Shown: piece by piece, positions 34,789 to 44,007 of the stretch
How positions within the stretch are numbered: position 1 is the first letter of the stretch
Layout: each line of letters starts with the position of its first letter
Source of the DNA: Brevibacillus panacihumi
GTDB lineage: Bacteria > Bacillota > Bacilli > Brevibacillales > Brevibacillaceae
Assembly (NCBI RefSeq): GCF_003710985.1
Contig: NZ_RHHT01000051.1
Location: 31,340 to 95,339 of the forward strand
Direction: 5' to 3'
Length of the DNA: 64,000 bases
Notes under the pieces: generated by a model
What the model was told of the DNA's origin: nothing
Databases searched by the model: none
The model's input: the letters and a program-made list of their open reading frames with translations, nothing else
Program-made: the position numbers and the translations under genes

Positions 34789-34849
34789 ACTCTCTTTTGC
34801 CGAGGAACCAAAAGGGTTACACCATCGATGAAGGGGAGTTGTGACGAAA

Positions 34850-36199
34850 ATGACAGTAGCAACCAAACGTGATTGGCGCCAAATCGAATTGTGGAAAGAC
34901 GTAACAGATGAGCAATGGAATGACTGGATGTGGCAGCTCACCCACACCATTCGAACAGTAGATGATTTGAAGCAAGTCATCAACCTGACTCCAGAGGAAG
35001 AAGAGGGTGTCCGCATTTCCACGCAGACGATCCCGCTCAATATTACGCCTTACTACGCTCTTTTGATGGACAAAGACGATCCGCACGATCCGGTTCGGAT
35101 GCAATCTGTTCCGATTTCCTCCGAAATGGTGCGCACCAAGTACGATATGGAAGACCCGCTGCACGAAGACGAAGACTCGCCAGTGCCAGGTCTGACGCAT
35201 CGCTATCCAGACCGTGTTTTGTTCCTTGTCACCAACCAGTGCTCCATGTACTGCCGCTACTGTACGCGCCGCCGCTTTTCCGGCCAGATCGGGATGGGCG
35301 TGCCGAAGAAGCAGCTGGACGCCTGTATTGATTACATCCGCCGCACGCCAGAGATTCGCGACGTTCTCTTGTCCGGCGGGGACGGCCTGCTGATCAATGA
35401 CCGCGTGCTGGAGTACATCATCAGCAGTCTGCGTGACATCCCCCATGTGGAAATCATCCGCATCGGAACCCGGGCGCCAGTCGTATTCCCGCAGCGCATC
35501 ACCGAGAATCTCTGCAACATCCTGAAAAAATACCATCCAGTCTGGCTCAACACGCACTTCAACCATCCGAAGGAAATCACGCCGGAAGCGAAGCAAGCAT
35601 GTGAAATGCTGGCGAACGCTGGAGTGCCGCTCGGGAACCAGGCGGTTATTCTCGCAGGTGTCAACGACTGTCCGAACACGATGAAAAAACTGGTGCACGA
35701 CCTGGTAAAAATCCGCGTGCGTCCGTACTATATCTATCAATGCGACCTGTCTGAAGGAATCGGCCACTTCCGCGCGCCTGTCAGCAAGGGGATCGAAATC
35801 ATCGAGCATCTGCGCGGCCATACTTCCGGCTACGCCGTTCCGACCTTCGTAGTGGATGCTCCGCACGGCGGCGGCAAAATCCCGGTCAGCCCGAACTACA
35901 TCATCTCGCAATCCTCCGATAAAGTCGTGCTGCGCAACTTCGAGGGCGTCATCACCTCCTATCCGGAGCCGAAGAATTACCACGAGCATGATGAGGAGAA
36001 CTGCGAATACTGCAAAACGGCAAAAGGAAAAGCAGTGGGAATCGCGGCGCTCATGCAGGATGAGGCGAACAATCTGGAGCCGACTGATCTGCCGCGCAAC
36101 AAGCGGATCAAGGCGACCAAGGTAAAATCCCTGGCAGATGTTCGTTCCGAGCAAAAGGCCAAAAAATCAGACAATGTACAAGAGGCATCAGGAAAATAA
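34850..36199 (+). CDS. kamA: Lysine 2,3-aminomutase
   Basis: 449 residues from the ATG (a GTG at 34841 lies closer to GGGGAG and could also be used). It is a radical SAM enzyme with CSMYCRYC (Cys131, 135, 138), followed by TRRRFSGQIG, and the PLP-binding region VPTFVVDAPHGGGK. Sequence and length agree closely with KamA/YodO proteins, which use a 4Fe-4S cluster, SAM and PLP to turn L-lysine into beta-lysine. In the cell it can open lysine degradation or supply beta-lysine. It has its own sigma-54 promoter and a strong terminator, so it is monocistronic. Confidence 0.95.
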   Translation: MTVATKRDWRQIELWKDVTDEQWNDWMWQLTHTIRTVDDLKQVINLTPEEEEGVRISTQTIPLNITPYYALLMDKDDPHDPVRMQSVPISSEMVRTKYDMEDPLHEDEDSPVPGLTHRYPDRVLFLVTNQCSMYCRYCTRRRFSGQIGMGVPKKQLDACIDYIRRTPEIRDVLLSGGDGLLINDRVLEYIISSLRDIPHVEIIRIGTRAPVVFPQRITENLCNILKKYHPVWLNTHFNHPKEITPEAKQACEMLANAGVPLGNQAVILAGVNDCPNTMKKLVHDLVKIRVRPYYIYQCDLSEGIGHFRAPVSKGIEIIEHLRGHTSGYAVPTFVVDAPHGGGKIPVSPNYIISQSSDKVVLRNFEGVITSYPEPKNYHEHDEENCEYCKTAKGKAVGIAALMQDEANNLEPTDLPRNKRIKATKVKSLADVRSEQKAKKSDNVQEASGK

Positions 36200-36225
36200 A
36201 CGCATTCCAGTATAGGTGAAGATGC

Positions 36226-36264
36226 AAAGAGCTGCCAAAAGCAAATCCAGGCAGCTCTTTTTTT
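36226..36264 (+). terminator. Intrinsic terminator of kamA
   Basis: AAAGAGCTGCC pairs with GGCAGCTCTTT, with seven or more Ts following. Confidence 0.9.
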
Positions 36265-36327
36265 CATAAAGGAGTGGTCAAAGAGGCCGGTAGGATGTAA
36301 GATTAAGTTCAAGATTGCCCGAAAACT

Positions 36328-36339
36328 GAGCGGTCGCTC
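36328..36339 (+). promoter_or_regulatory. Operator-like inverted repeat, upstream site of fadF
   Basis: GAGCGGTCGCTC, perfect inverted repeat with 2-base centre, of the same GA-x-x-G-nn-C-x-x-TC form as the sites at 36367 and 38650. It probably binds the TetR/FadR-like protein encoded at 43351. Confidence 0.55.
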
Positions 36340-36366
36340 GGAATTTTTGGAACAGAAAGAGAATTG

Positions 36367-36409
36367 TGAGTGAATGGTCATTCATTTTTCAAATCGATTC
36401 TGATAAAAT
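36367..36409 (+). promoter_or_regulatory. FadR-like operator overlapping the fadF promoter
   Basis: TGAGTGAATGGTCATTCA (36367-36384) agrees with the Bacillus subtilis FadR box as I recall it (TGAATGAMTANTCATTCA) at all but two positions. It overlaps the -35 (TTCATT 36381-36386) of a promoter with 17-base spacing and TAAAAT at 36404-36409. Repressor binding here would block polymerase, relieved by long-chain acyl-CoA in the known system. Confidence 0.7.
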
Positions 36410-36451
36410 AGAAAACAATTGAGAATCAGACAAAAAGGGGAGTTGAAAATC

Positions 36452-38536
36452 ATGCTGGCACTCATAAACCTGATCGCCTTTTTCCTCGTTCTTGCTTACG
36501 GCTTGTACCTGGCCGGTCACGTTGTGTACAGCCGTTATCTCTTCATCAAGCTGGGCAAAAAGCCGGATGTGAAGGACGACTTTGGTGCACGCATCAACCT
36601 GATGCTGGACAACGTCATCTTTCACAAAAAGCTGCTCAAGGACAAAAAGAGCGGCGTCATGCACGTGGTCATGTTTTACGGCTTTATCATTCTGCAGTTT
36701 GGCGCAATCGAGCTGATCATCAAAGGACTGTCCAAGGGTTTTGAGCTTCCTTTTGGCAGCGCTCACAAGTATTTCAGCCTGATGCAGGAAATCACCACCT
36801 TCCTGATCCTGGCTGCGGTCGGGTACGCTTTTTACCGCCGTTATATCGAAAAGCTGAAGCGCCTCAAGCGCGGCTTCAAATCCGGGATCGTGCTCCTCTT
36901 GATCTCCTCCCTGATGGCGACGGTGCTGCTGTCGCTTGCCTTCGAGCAGCTCTGGCTGGGCCATGAAGCATCCGGCTTCGCACCGATTTCTTCACTGCTT
37001 GCCGGTCTTTTTGCAGCCATCGGCGTCAGTGTTGGCGGGACCGCATCGGCAGCCCTGTTCTACATCTTCTGGTGGCTGCATCTGATCATCCTGCTTGGCT
37101 TTGCCGTCTACGTTCCGCAATCCAAGCACGCGCACTTGCTGTTCGCTCCGGTCAACGTCTGGTTCAAGAAGCTGGACCCGCCTGGAAAGCTGTCCAGCAT
37201 CAACTTTGAGGACGAGACCCAGGAAGTATTTGGAGTCGGCAAGATCGAAGACTTTACGCAGACGCAATTGATCGACCTGTACGCCTGTGTGGAGTGCGGT
37301 CGTTGTACCAATATGTGTCCGGCTTCTGGAACCGGTAAAATGCTCTCCCCGATGGATCTGATCACCAAAATGCGCGATCACCTGACGGAAAAAGGAGCAG
37401 CCGTGACATCCCGTACGCCGTGGATGCCGAGCTTCGCCTTTTCGCAAACCACAGCCAACCAGATCGCTGTGCAGTCCTCCCAGGTGGCGGCTGCTGCAGA
37501 AGGTGCGACGCCTGACTTTTACGACAAAAATCTGATCGGAGATGTCATCACGGAGCAGGAGCTGTGGGCTTGTACGACCTGCCGCAACTGTGAAGACCAA
37601 TGCCCGGTCATGAACGAACACGTTGATAAAATCATCGATATGCGCCGCTATCTGGTCATGACGGAAGGCAGCATGCCGGCAGAGGCACAGCGCGCGCTCA
37701 ACAACATCGAGAGACAAGGCAATCCGTGGGGAATCAACCGCAAGGATCGCCTGAAATGGATCGAGGGCCTGAACGGAGAGTACGAAGTGCCGACTGTGAA
37801 GCAGGCTGAGGAGTTTGAGTACCTGTTCTGGGTCGGAGCGATGGGTTCGTTTGATCTGCGTAGCCAAAAAATCTCCCAAGCATTCGTCAAGCTGATGCAT
37901 GAAGCAGGCGTCAAATTTGCCATCTTGGGCACGGAGGAGAAAAACTCCGGGGATACCGCCCGCCGCATCGGGAATGAGTTCTTGTTCCAGCAGCTGGCGC
38001 AGGAAAATATCGCACTGTTTGAAGCCTACGAGGTGAAAAAGATCGTTACCTGCGATCCGCACGCCTACAATACCTTCAAAAACGAATATCCGGAATTTGG
38101 CCTGCAGGCGGAAGTGTACCATCACTCCGAGCTGTTGGCCCAGTGGGTCAAGGAAGGTCGCCTGAAGCCGACCAAAGAGGTAAAGGAGCGCATCACCTAT
38201 CACGACTCCTGCTACCTGGGACGCTACAATGAAATCTACGACAAGCCGCGCGTCATTCTGGAAGCCATTCCAGGAGTAGAGGTTGTCGAGATGAAGCGCA
38301 GCGGCTGCGACAGCATGTGCTGCGGCGCTGGCGGCGGCCTGATGTGGATGGAGGAGCATGAGGGCACACGTGTCAACGTCGCGCGTACCGAGCAAGCGTT
38401 GGAAGTGAATCCGACGGCGATTGCCAGCGCCTGCCCGTATTGCCTGACGATGATGAACGATGGCGTGAAAATGAAAGAGCAGGAGGAGCAAGTCAAGACA
38501 CGCGATGTCGCCGAGATTTTGGCAGACGCGATCTGA
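36452..38536 (+). CDS. fadF: Membrane iron-sulfur oxidoreductase of fatty-acid oxidation (FadF/YwjF-like)
   Basis: 694 residues from ATG after AAAGGGGAG. The N-terminal quarter has about six membrane helices like the nitrate-reductase gamma subunit. Two 4Fe-4S motifs follow, CVECGRCTNMCP and CTTCRNCEDQCP, then two CCG-type domains (DSCYLGRYNEIYDKPR, GCDSMCCGAGGG) as in heterodisulfide reductase and glycolate oxidase subunits. It probably passes electrons from electron-transferring flavoprotein or acyl-CoA dehydrogenases to menaquinone during beta-oxidation. The Bacillus subtilis ortholog ywjF is in the FadR regulon, and a FadR-like box overlaps this promoter. Confidence 0.88.
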   Translation: MLALINLIAFFLVLAYGLYLAGHVVYSRYLFIKLGKKPDVKDDFGARINLMLDNVIFHKKLLKDKKSGVMHVVMFYGFIILQFGAIELIIKGLSKGFELPFGSAHKYFSLMQEITTFLILAAVGYAFYRRYIEKLKRLKRGFKSGIVLLLISSLMATVLLSLAFEQLWLGHEASGFAPISSLLAGLFAAIGVSVGGTASAALFYIFWWLHLIILLGFAVYVPQSKHAHLLFAPVNVWFKKLDPPGKLSSINFEDETQEVFGVGKIEDFTQTQLIDLYACVECGRCTNMCPASGTGKMLSPMDLITKMRDHLTEKGAAVTSRTPWMPSFAFSQTTANQIAVQSSQVAAAAEGATPDFYDKNLIGDVITEQELWACTTCRNCEDQCPVMNEHVDKIIDMRRYLVMTEGSMPAEAQRALNNIERQGNPWGINRKDRLKWIEGLNGEYEVPTVKQAEEFEYLFWVGAMGSFDLRSQKISQAFVKLMHEAGVKFAILGTEEKNSGDTARRIGNEFLFQQLAQENIALFEAYEVKKIVTCDPHAYNTFKNEYPEFGLQAEVYHHSELLAQWVKEGRLKPTKEVKERITYHDSCYLGRYNEIYDKPRVILEAIPGVEVVEMKRSGCDSMCCGAGGGLMWMEEHEGTRVNVARTEQALEVNPTAIASACPYCLTMMNDGVKMKEQEEQVKTRDVAEILADAI

Positions 38537-38556
38537 TCCTTTTCATGCAGATGGAG

Positions 38557-38590
38557 AAAAGTTGTGCTGCTGTTGCGGCGCAACTTTTTC
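38557..38590 (+). terminator. Intrinsic terminator of fadF
   Basis: AAAAGTTGTGC pairs with GCGCAACTTTT, followed by Ts. Confidence 0.85.
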
Positions 38591-38603
38591 TTTTCTAAAT
38601 GCA

Positions 38604-38661
38604 TTGACTAATGCCACAACAGGGGGCAAAATGAAAAGAGACGCAAAGTGAGCGACCGCTC
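38604..38661 (+). promoter_or_regulatory. Promoter and FadR-like operator of the thiolase operon
   Basis: TTGACT (38604-38609), 17 bases, CAAAAT (38627-38632), then GAGCGACCGCTC (38650-38661), a perfect inverted repeat just downstream of the expected start of transcription. The operator is of the same type as those before fadF. Confidence 0.6.
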
Positions 38662-38734
38662 AATCATATGGAACGTATTGCCTTTTCAATGAACGATAGA
38701 GACGGATTAATTATGAAAAGGGAGGGGCAGATCC

Positions 38735-39916
38735 ATGAACAAGACCGTGATTGCAGGAGCGGCACGCACCCCGCTTGGCAAATTCGGAGGTTCGTTGAAA
38801 GCGTTGTCTGCTGTTGACCTGGGAGCCGTGGCGATCAAGGCGGCACTGGAACGCTCCGGTGTAGCGGGAGACCAGGTAGACGAGGTCATTATGGGAATGG
38901 TCGTACAGGCAGGAGCAGGACAGGTGCCTTCCCGCCAGGCAGCGCGAAAAGCAGGACTGCCCTGGGAAGTCGCAAGCGAGACGATCAACAAGGTGTGCGC
39001 TTCCGGGATGCGCGCTGTCACGATGGGAGACCAGATTATCCGCGCGGGAGACGGCGAGATCATCGTAGCAGGCGGCATGGAGAGCATGAGCAATGCCCCG
39101 TATGCGCTGCCTGACGCCCGCTACGGCATGAGAATGGGAGATGCGACCGTGCGGGACCTGATGATGTACGACGGTTTGACCTGCCCGTTCGATCAGGTGC
39201 CGATGGCCGTTCACGGCAGCAATGTGGCGGAAGAGTACGGCATTACGCGCGAGGCGCAGGACCGCTGGGCCTTGCGAAGCCAGGAGCGCGCTGCCAAAGC
39301 GATCCAGAACGGACTTTTTGCAGAAGAGATCACGCCCGTCAGTATCCCGCAGCGCAAGGGAGACCCGATCCTCGTCACGCAAGACGAAGGGCCGCGCCCA
39401 GATACGACGTTGGAGGGTCTTGCCAAGCTGCCTCCAGTCTACAAAAAGGACGGCACCATTACCGCAGGGAATGCCCCGGGGATCAACGATGGCGCGGCAG
39501 CAATGGTTTTGATGTCCGACGCCAAAGCGAAGGAGCTGGGCATCCAACCGCTGGCGACCATCCTTGGTCACGCGCAGGTCGGAGCAGAAGCGCCTTATAT
39601 CGCGACTACGCCAGGCCTGGCAATACTCAAGCTGTTGAAAAAGACTGGGGTCGCACTGGATGAAATCGACCTCTTTGAAGTGAACGAAGCGTTTGCAGCG
39701 GTCACGCTGACCAGCGGCAATATCGTGGGCTGGGACGAAGAGAAAGTCAATGTAAATGGCGGAGCGATCGCGCTCGGTCACCCGATCGGTGCGAGTGGAG
39801 CGCGGATTATCATGCATCTCGCCTACGAATTGAAAAGACGGGGCGGCGGTTTGGGCATCGCAGCCATTTGCAGTGGAGCAGCACAAGGTGACGCCGTATT
39901 GATCAAAGTCGACTAG
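38735..39916 (+). CDS. Acetyl-CoA C-acyltransferase (thiolase)
   Basis: 393 residues. The acylated cysteine lies in [11 protein letters not shown] near residue 88, [10 protein letters not shown] gives the catalytic His, and [10 protein letters not shown] gives the second active-site Cys. The last motif is usually CxGGGxG, so Gly-Gly is replaced by Ala-Ala here. The enzyme cleaves or forms acetoacetyl-CoA or 3-ketoacyl-CoA. It opens an operon with 3-hydroxyacyl-CoA dehydrogenase (14 bases later) and two acyl-CoA dehydrogenases, similar in logic to the mmg operon. Confidence 0.92.
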   Translation: MNKTVIAGAARTPLGKFGGSLKALSAVDLGAVAIKAALERSGVAGDQVDEVIMGMVVQAGAGQVPSRQAARKAGLPWEVASETINKVCASGMRAVTMGDQIIRAGDGEIIVAGGMESMSNAPYALPDARYGMRMGDATVRDLMMYDGLTCPFDQVPMAVHGSNVAEEYGITREAQDRWALRSQERAAKAIQNGLFAEEITPVSIPQRKGDPILVTQDEGPRPDTTLEGLAKLPPVYKKDGTITAGNAPGINDGAAAMVLMSDAKAKELGIQPLATILGHAQVGAEAPYIATTPGLAILKLLKKTGVALDEIDLFEVNEAFAAVTLTSGNIVGWDEEKVNVNGGAIALGHPIGASGARIIMHLAYELKRRGGGLGIAAICSGAAQGDAVLIKVD

Positions 39917-39929
39917 GAGGCTTTTTACC

Positions 39930-40781
39930 ATGAATGTACAAACCATGATGGTCATTGGGGCCGGACAGATGGGCAGCGGGATAGCGCAAGTAGCGGCGCA
40001 GGCCGGACTTCGCGTCTACCTCAACGATATTCGCCAGGAATTTGTGGATCGCGGCTTGGCTGGGATTGCCAAAAACCTGTCGCGCAACGTGGAAAAGGGT
40101 CGCATGACAGAAGCAGACAAGGAAGCCATATTGGCTCGCCTCTTGCCATCGACAGATCTGGCAGATGCCAAGGATGCGGATTTCGTCGTCGAAGCGGCGA
40201 CCGAGAACATGAAAATCAAGTCGGAGATTTTTGTCCGTCTGGACGAGATCTGCCCGCCGCATACCGTCCTGGCGAGCAACACCTCCTCTCTGCCGATCAC
40301 CGAGATCGCGGCGGTCACCAAACGTCCTGAAAAAGTAATCGGGATGCATTTTATGAATCCCGTTCCTGTGATGAAGCTGGTCGAGATCATCCGCGGACTG
40401 CAAACCAGTGACGAGGTGTACCAATTGACCGAGGACTTGTCCAAGCAGATGGAAAAGGTTCCGGTCAGCGTCAATGACTTCCCTGGATTTGTCTCCAATC
40501 GGGTTCTGATGCCGATGATCAACGAAGCCATCTACTGTGTATACGAAGGCGTAGCCACTCCGGAGGCCATCGACGAAGTGATGAAGCTGGGGATGAATCA
40601 CCCGATGGGACCAATCAAACTGGCTGATTTTATTGGACTTGATACCTGCCTGGCGATCATGGAGGTGCTGTACGAGGGCTTCGGTGATTCCAAGTATCGT
40701 CCGTGTCCCCTCCTGCGCAAATACGTCAAGGCAGGATGGCTGGGCAAAAAATCCGGTCGGGGTTTCTACGAGTACAACTGA
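39930..40781 (+). CDS. 3-hydroxybutyryl-CoA dehydrogenase
   Basis: 283 residues. The N-terminal Rossmann motif [17 protein letters not shown] binds NAD(P), the catalytic His-Glu pair lies in [15 protein letters not shown], and the C-terminal dimerisation domain has [15 protein letters not shown] and [14 protein letters not shown]. It interconverts acetoacetyl-CoA and 3-hydroxybutyryl-CoA. The gene is 14 bases after the thiolase gene and 30 bases before the first acyl-CoA dehydrogenase, so it is part of the same operon. Confidence 0.93.
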   Translation: MNVQTMMVIGAGQMGSGIAQVAAQAGLRVYLNDIRQEFVDRGLAGIAKNLSRNVEKGRMTEADKEAILARLLPSTDLADAKDADFVVEAATENMKIKSEIFVRLDEICPPHTVLASNTSSLPITEIAAVTKRPEKVIGMHFMNPVPVMKLVEIIRGLQTSDEVYQLTEDLSKQMEKVPVSVNDFPGFVSNRVLMPMINEAIYCVYEGVATPEAIDEVMKLGMNHPMGPIKLADFIGLDTCLAIMEVLYEGFGDSKYRPCPLLRKYVKAGWLGKKSGRGFYEYN

Positions 40782-40810
40782 CGAGATGATGGCAGAAAGG
40801 TAGGACTACG

Positions 40811-41953
40811 ATGGATTTTCATTTCAACGAAGAGCAGCGCATGATGCGTCGCATGGTTCGCGACTTTGCCGAGAAGGAGATCGCTCCTTTTATCCCGGTA
40901 ATGGAAGAGACCGAGCAGTTCCCGCGCCACATCGTGAAGAAGATGGGGGAGATGGGGCTGATGGGAATCCCTGTACCGGAAGAGTGGGGCGGTGTCGGAG
41001 CTGATTTCGTCTCCTATATTCTGGCGATCAACGAGATCTCCAAGGTGAGCGCCACATTGGGAGTCATCCTATCCGTGCATACATCCGTAGGAACCAACCC
41101 GATCCTCTATTTCGGGACGCAGGAGCAAAAGCAGGCCTACGTGGCCAAACTGGCGACAGGCGAATTCCTGGGCGCGTTTGCCCTGACAGAGCCGCATGCG
41201 GGTTCCGATGCCAGCAGTATTCGTACCACTGCCGTACGCAAGGGCGATGACTATATCCTCAATGGCAACAAGGTGTTTATTACAAACGGCGGAGAGGCGG
41301 ACACGTATATCGCGTTTGCTGTGACTGATCCCGGAAAAGGGGCGAAAGGGATCTCTGCCTTTATCGTCGAGAAGGATACAGCTGGGCTTATCGTTGGCAA
41401 AAAAGAAAAGAAAATGGGGCTGCATGGCTCCAACACGACGGAATTGATTTTCGACAATGCCATCGTCCCTGCTGCCAATTTGTTGGGCCAGGAGGGAGAA
41501 GGCTTTACGATTGCGATGGCCAATCTGGACAAAGGCCGCATCGGCATCGCCGCACAGGCGCTGGGAATTGCCGAGGCTGCCCTCCAGTACGCTACGGATT
41601 ATGCCCGCGAACGAAAGCAATTCGGCCAACCGATCGGCAAGATTCAGGCAGTCGGATTCAAGCTGGCGGATATGGCGACCAAGGTGGAGGCGGCTCGGCT
41701 CCTGGTGTATCGTGCGGCATGGCTGTGCAGCCAAGGCCTTCCCTGCACCAAAGAAGCGTCGATGGCGAAGCTGTTTGCCTCCGATGCCGCGATGAAGCTG
41801 GCGACGGAAGCTGTTCAGGTTTTCGGCGGATACGGCTACACCCGGGAGTATCCGGTAGAACGCCTTTTCCGCGATGCCAAGATCACGCAGATTTACGAAG
41901 GAACCAATGAAATCCAGCACCTCGTCATCACCAAGCAATTGCTTGCTGAATAA
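40811..41953 (+). CDS. Acyl-CoA dehydrogenase, first of a tandem pair
   Basis: 380 residues with the standard three-domain fold. FALTEPHAGSDASSIRTTA is the flavin-binding signature, DYARERKQFGQPIGKIQAVGFKLADM the second signature, and [20 protein letters not shown] carries the catalytic Glu region of short-chain enzymes. It oxidises a short or branched acyl-CoA with FAD and passes electrons to ETF. Start ATG with GAAAGGTAGG. It lies in the thiolase operon under FadR-like control. Confidence 0.93.
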   Translation: MDFHFNEEQRMMRRMVRDFAEKEIAPFIPVMEETEQFPRHIVKKMGEMGLMGIPVPEEWGGVGADFVSYILAINEISKVSATLGVILSVHTSVGTNPILYFGTQEQKQAYVAKLATGEFLGAFALTEPHAGSDASSIRTTAVRKGDDYILNGNKVFITNGGEADTYIAFAVTDPGKGAKGISAFIVEKDTAGLIVGKKEKKMGLHGSNTTELIFDNAIVPAANLLGQEGEGFTIAMANLDKGRIGIAAQALGIAEAALQYATDYARERKQFGQPIGKIQAVGFKLADMATKVEAARLLVYRAAWLCSQGLPCTKEASMAKLFASDAAMKLATEAVQVFGGYGYTREYPVERLFRDAKITQIYEGTNEIQHLVITKQLLAE

Positions 41954-42026
41954 TACGCCCTGACCCGTTGCAGAAACTCTGACGTCGATCGGGCCATTAG
42001 ACACGCCAAATGGGGGAGTGATAGAG

Positions 42027-43169
42027 ATGAATTTTCAACTGACAGAAGAACAAGAGATGCTTCGCAAAATGATCCGAGATTTCGCTGAGAACCAGGTAGC
42101 GCCGACTGCGGCAGAGCGGGATGAAGAGGAACGCTTTGATCGCTCGATTTTTGAACAGATGGCGGAGCTTGGCTTGACAGGGATTCCCTGGCCTGAAGAG
42201 TACGGCGGTGCCGGAGCTGACTACCTCAGTTATGTGATTGCCGTCGAAGAGCTCTCCCGCGTGGATGCATCCATTGGCGTGACGCTGTCGGCGCATGTGT
42301 CGCTGGCAGGCTGGCCGCTTTATAAGTTCGGTACCGAGGAGCAGAAGCAGAAGTTCCTGCGCCCTATGGCAGAAGGCAAAAAAATGGGCGCATACTGTCT
42401 GACCGAGCCGGGCTCCGGTTCTGATTCGGCAGGAATGCGGACCACTGCAGTGCGCGATGGGGATCATTACATTCTGAACGGCAGCAAAATTTTCATCACC
42501 AATGCCGGCGAGGCGGAAATCTACATCGTCTTTGCCGTCACCGATCCAGAGAAGAAGCATAAGGGCATCACCGCGTTTATTGTGGAAAAAGGAATGGACG
42601 GCTTTACGATGGGCAAAAAGGAGAAGAAACTGGGTATTCGCTCCTCGCTTACGTTGGCTGTCAATTTCGAAGATGTCCGTGTACCTGTCGAAAACCGGCT
42701 GGGCGAAGAAGGGGAAGGCTTCAAAATTGCGATGATGACCCTCGATGGCGGCCGCAACGGGATCGCGGCTCAAGCGCTGGGTATCGCGCAGGGAGCTTTC
42801 GAGCATGCGTTGGCTTATGCCAAAGAGCGCAACCAGTTCGGCAAGCCGATCGCGGCCCTGCAGGCCATTCAGTTCAAGCTGGCAGATATGGCGACCAAGA
42901 TCGAAGCAGCACGTTTGCTCACCTATCAGGCAGCTTGGCTGGAGGATCAGGGCTTGCCGTACGGAAAAGCTTCTGCGATGTCCAAGGTATTCGCAGGAGA
43001 CATCGCGATGGAAGTGACGACCGAGGCAGTGCAGGTATTCGGAGGCTACGGCTACACCCGCGAGTATCCGGTGGAACGCTTCATGCGCGATGCCAAAATC
43101 ACGCAGATCTACGAAGGAACCAATGAGATCCAGCGCGTGGTGATCAGCAATTTCTTGTTGAAAGAATAA
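42027..43169 (+). CDS. Acyl-CoA dehydrogenase, second of a tandem pair
   Basis: 380 residues from the ATG after GGGGGAGTGATAGAG; a GTG nine bases upstream is part of the ribosome binding region. Same signatures as the first copy ([56 protein letters not shown]). The two are clearly related and equal in length but well diverged, so they are old duplicates with probably different acyl preferences, one possibly for isobutyryl- or butyryl-CoA given the IcmF gene downstream (inference). Confidence 0.93.
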   Translation: MNFQLTEEQEMLRKMIRDFAENQVAPTAAERDEEERFDRSIFEQMAELGLTGIPWPEEYGGAGADYLSYVIAVEELSRVDASIGVTLSAHVSLAGWPLYKFGTEEQKQKFLRPMAEGKKMGAYCLTEPGSGSDSAGMRTTAVRDGDHYILNGSKIFITNAGEAEIYIVFAVTDPEKKHKGITAFIVEKGMDGFTMGKKEKKLGIRSSLTLAVNFEDVRVPVENRLGEEGEGFKIAMMTLDGGRNGIAAQALGIAQGAFEHALAYAKERNQFGKPIAALQAIQFKLADMATKIEAARLLTYQAAWLEDQGLPYGKASAMSKVFAGDIAMEVTTEAVQVFGGYGYTREYPVERFMRDAKITQIYEGTNEIQRVVISNFLLKE

Positions 43170-43226
43170 GTGGAATCTCTTTACCAGACAGAAGGCACCC
43201 CTTCATGAGAGATGGAAAAGAAAGAT

Positions 43227-43330
43227 TTGGCTTCCTTCGTCCAACTCGCGTATAATAGTGGCGAAGTGTGATGAAGGCAGCGTTTTGTCTCTTTCTTTTC
43301 CATATTTTGCCTGACCAAACGCTCAGTCAG
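43227..43330 (+). promoter_or_regulatory. Promoter and probable operator of the fadR-icmF unit
   Basis: TTGGCT, 18 bases, TATAAT (43227-43256) give a promoter about 95 bases before the regulator. An inverted repeat CTGAC-10-GTCAG (43311-43330) lies just before the ribosome binding site; its core TGACCAAACGCTCAGTCA keeps about 11 of 18 positions of the FadR box. It suggests autoregulation by a road-block position. Confidence 0.5.
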
Positions 43331-43350
43331 TTTGAAAGGTGGTTTCCTTT

Positions 43351-43986
43351 ATGTCTGATAAACGAAGAACAATTCCGTCTCTGGTAAAAGATCCGAAGCT
43401 CATTGAAAAACGGCGCGAGCAAATCGTCGAAGCGGCCGTCGATCTTTTTATTCATAAGGGTTTTCATAAAACAACGACGAGGGAGATAGCCCGTGCGTCG
43501 GGCTTTAGCATCGGCACCTTGTACGAATATATTGAATCGAAGGAAGACGTACTGTACCTGGTTTGCGATGCCATTCACGCAGAGATGGAGGGCCGTCTGC
43601 GTGAAGCGATCAATTTTAACGGAACCGGTCTGTCCATTATGAAGCTGGCCCTAAAAAGCCTGATTCGCGTAATGGATCAGATGAGCGACCGTGTCTTGCT
43701 GATCTATCAGGAGTCCAAGTCGCTGCCGAAAGAGACCCTGCGCTATGTGTTGAGCCGCGAAGAGGAGATTGCGCAGATTTTCGTGGAGATTCTGCGTAAA
43801 GGAATCGCCGACGGCTCCATCAACATCGACGAAAAGCATGTCAAGCTCATGGCCGACAACATCATGGTTTTGGCAGAAATGTGGGTGTTCCGCCGTTGGG
43901 CCTTGCACAAGCACTATACATTAGAGGAATTTACGGAGAAGCAGATTGCACTGTTGCTTCGTGAAATCAGCGTCTCCGACAAATAA
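43351..43986 (+). CDS. TetR-family regulator, FadR-like
   Basis: 211 residues from ATG after GAAAGGTGG; an upstream GTG lies inside the ribosome binding site. The helix-turn-helix is at about 24-64 (FIHKGFHKTTTREIARASGFSIGTLYEYIESKEDVL). Its location between acyl-CoA dehydrogenases and icmF and the FadR-type boxes before fadF, thiolase and itself point to an acyl-CoA-responsive repressor of this block. Whether it is the ortholog of Bacillus FadR (YsiA) cannot be settled here. Confidence 0.8.
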   Translation: MSDKRRTIPSLVKDPKLIEKRREQIVEAAVDLFIHKGFHKTTTREIARASGFSIGTLYEYIESKEDVLYLVCDAIHAEMEGRLREAINFNGTGLSIMKLALKSLIRVMDQMSDRVLLIYQESKSLPKETLRYVLSREEEIAQIFVEILRKGIADGSINIDEKHVKLMADNIMVLAEMWVFRRWALHKHYTLEEFTEKQIALLLREISVSDK

Positions 43987-44007
43987 CCTATCGGGGAGAG
44001 TGGAACG

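Noticed and set aside
36992..38491. Minus-strand open frame of 499 codons opposite fadF, and similar long frames opposite pyrG, the sigma-54 activator and kamA
   Set aside because: All lie wholly inside genes with clear motifs and follow their codon periodicity.
40811..43169. The two acyl-CoA dehydrogenase genes as a recent tandem duplication
   Set aside because: The proteins differ at many positions and the DNA shows no long identical stretch, so the duplication is old.
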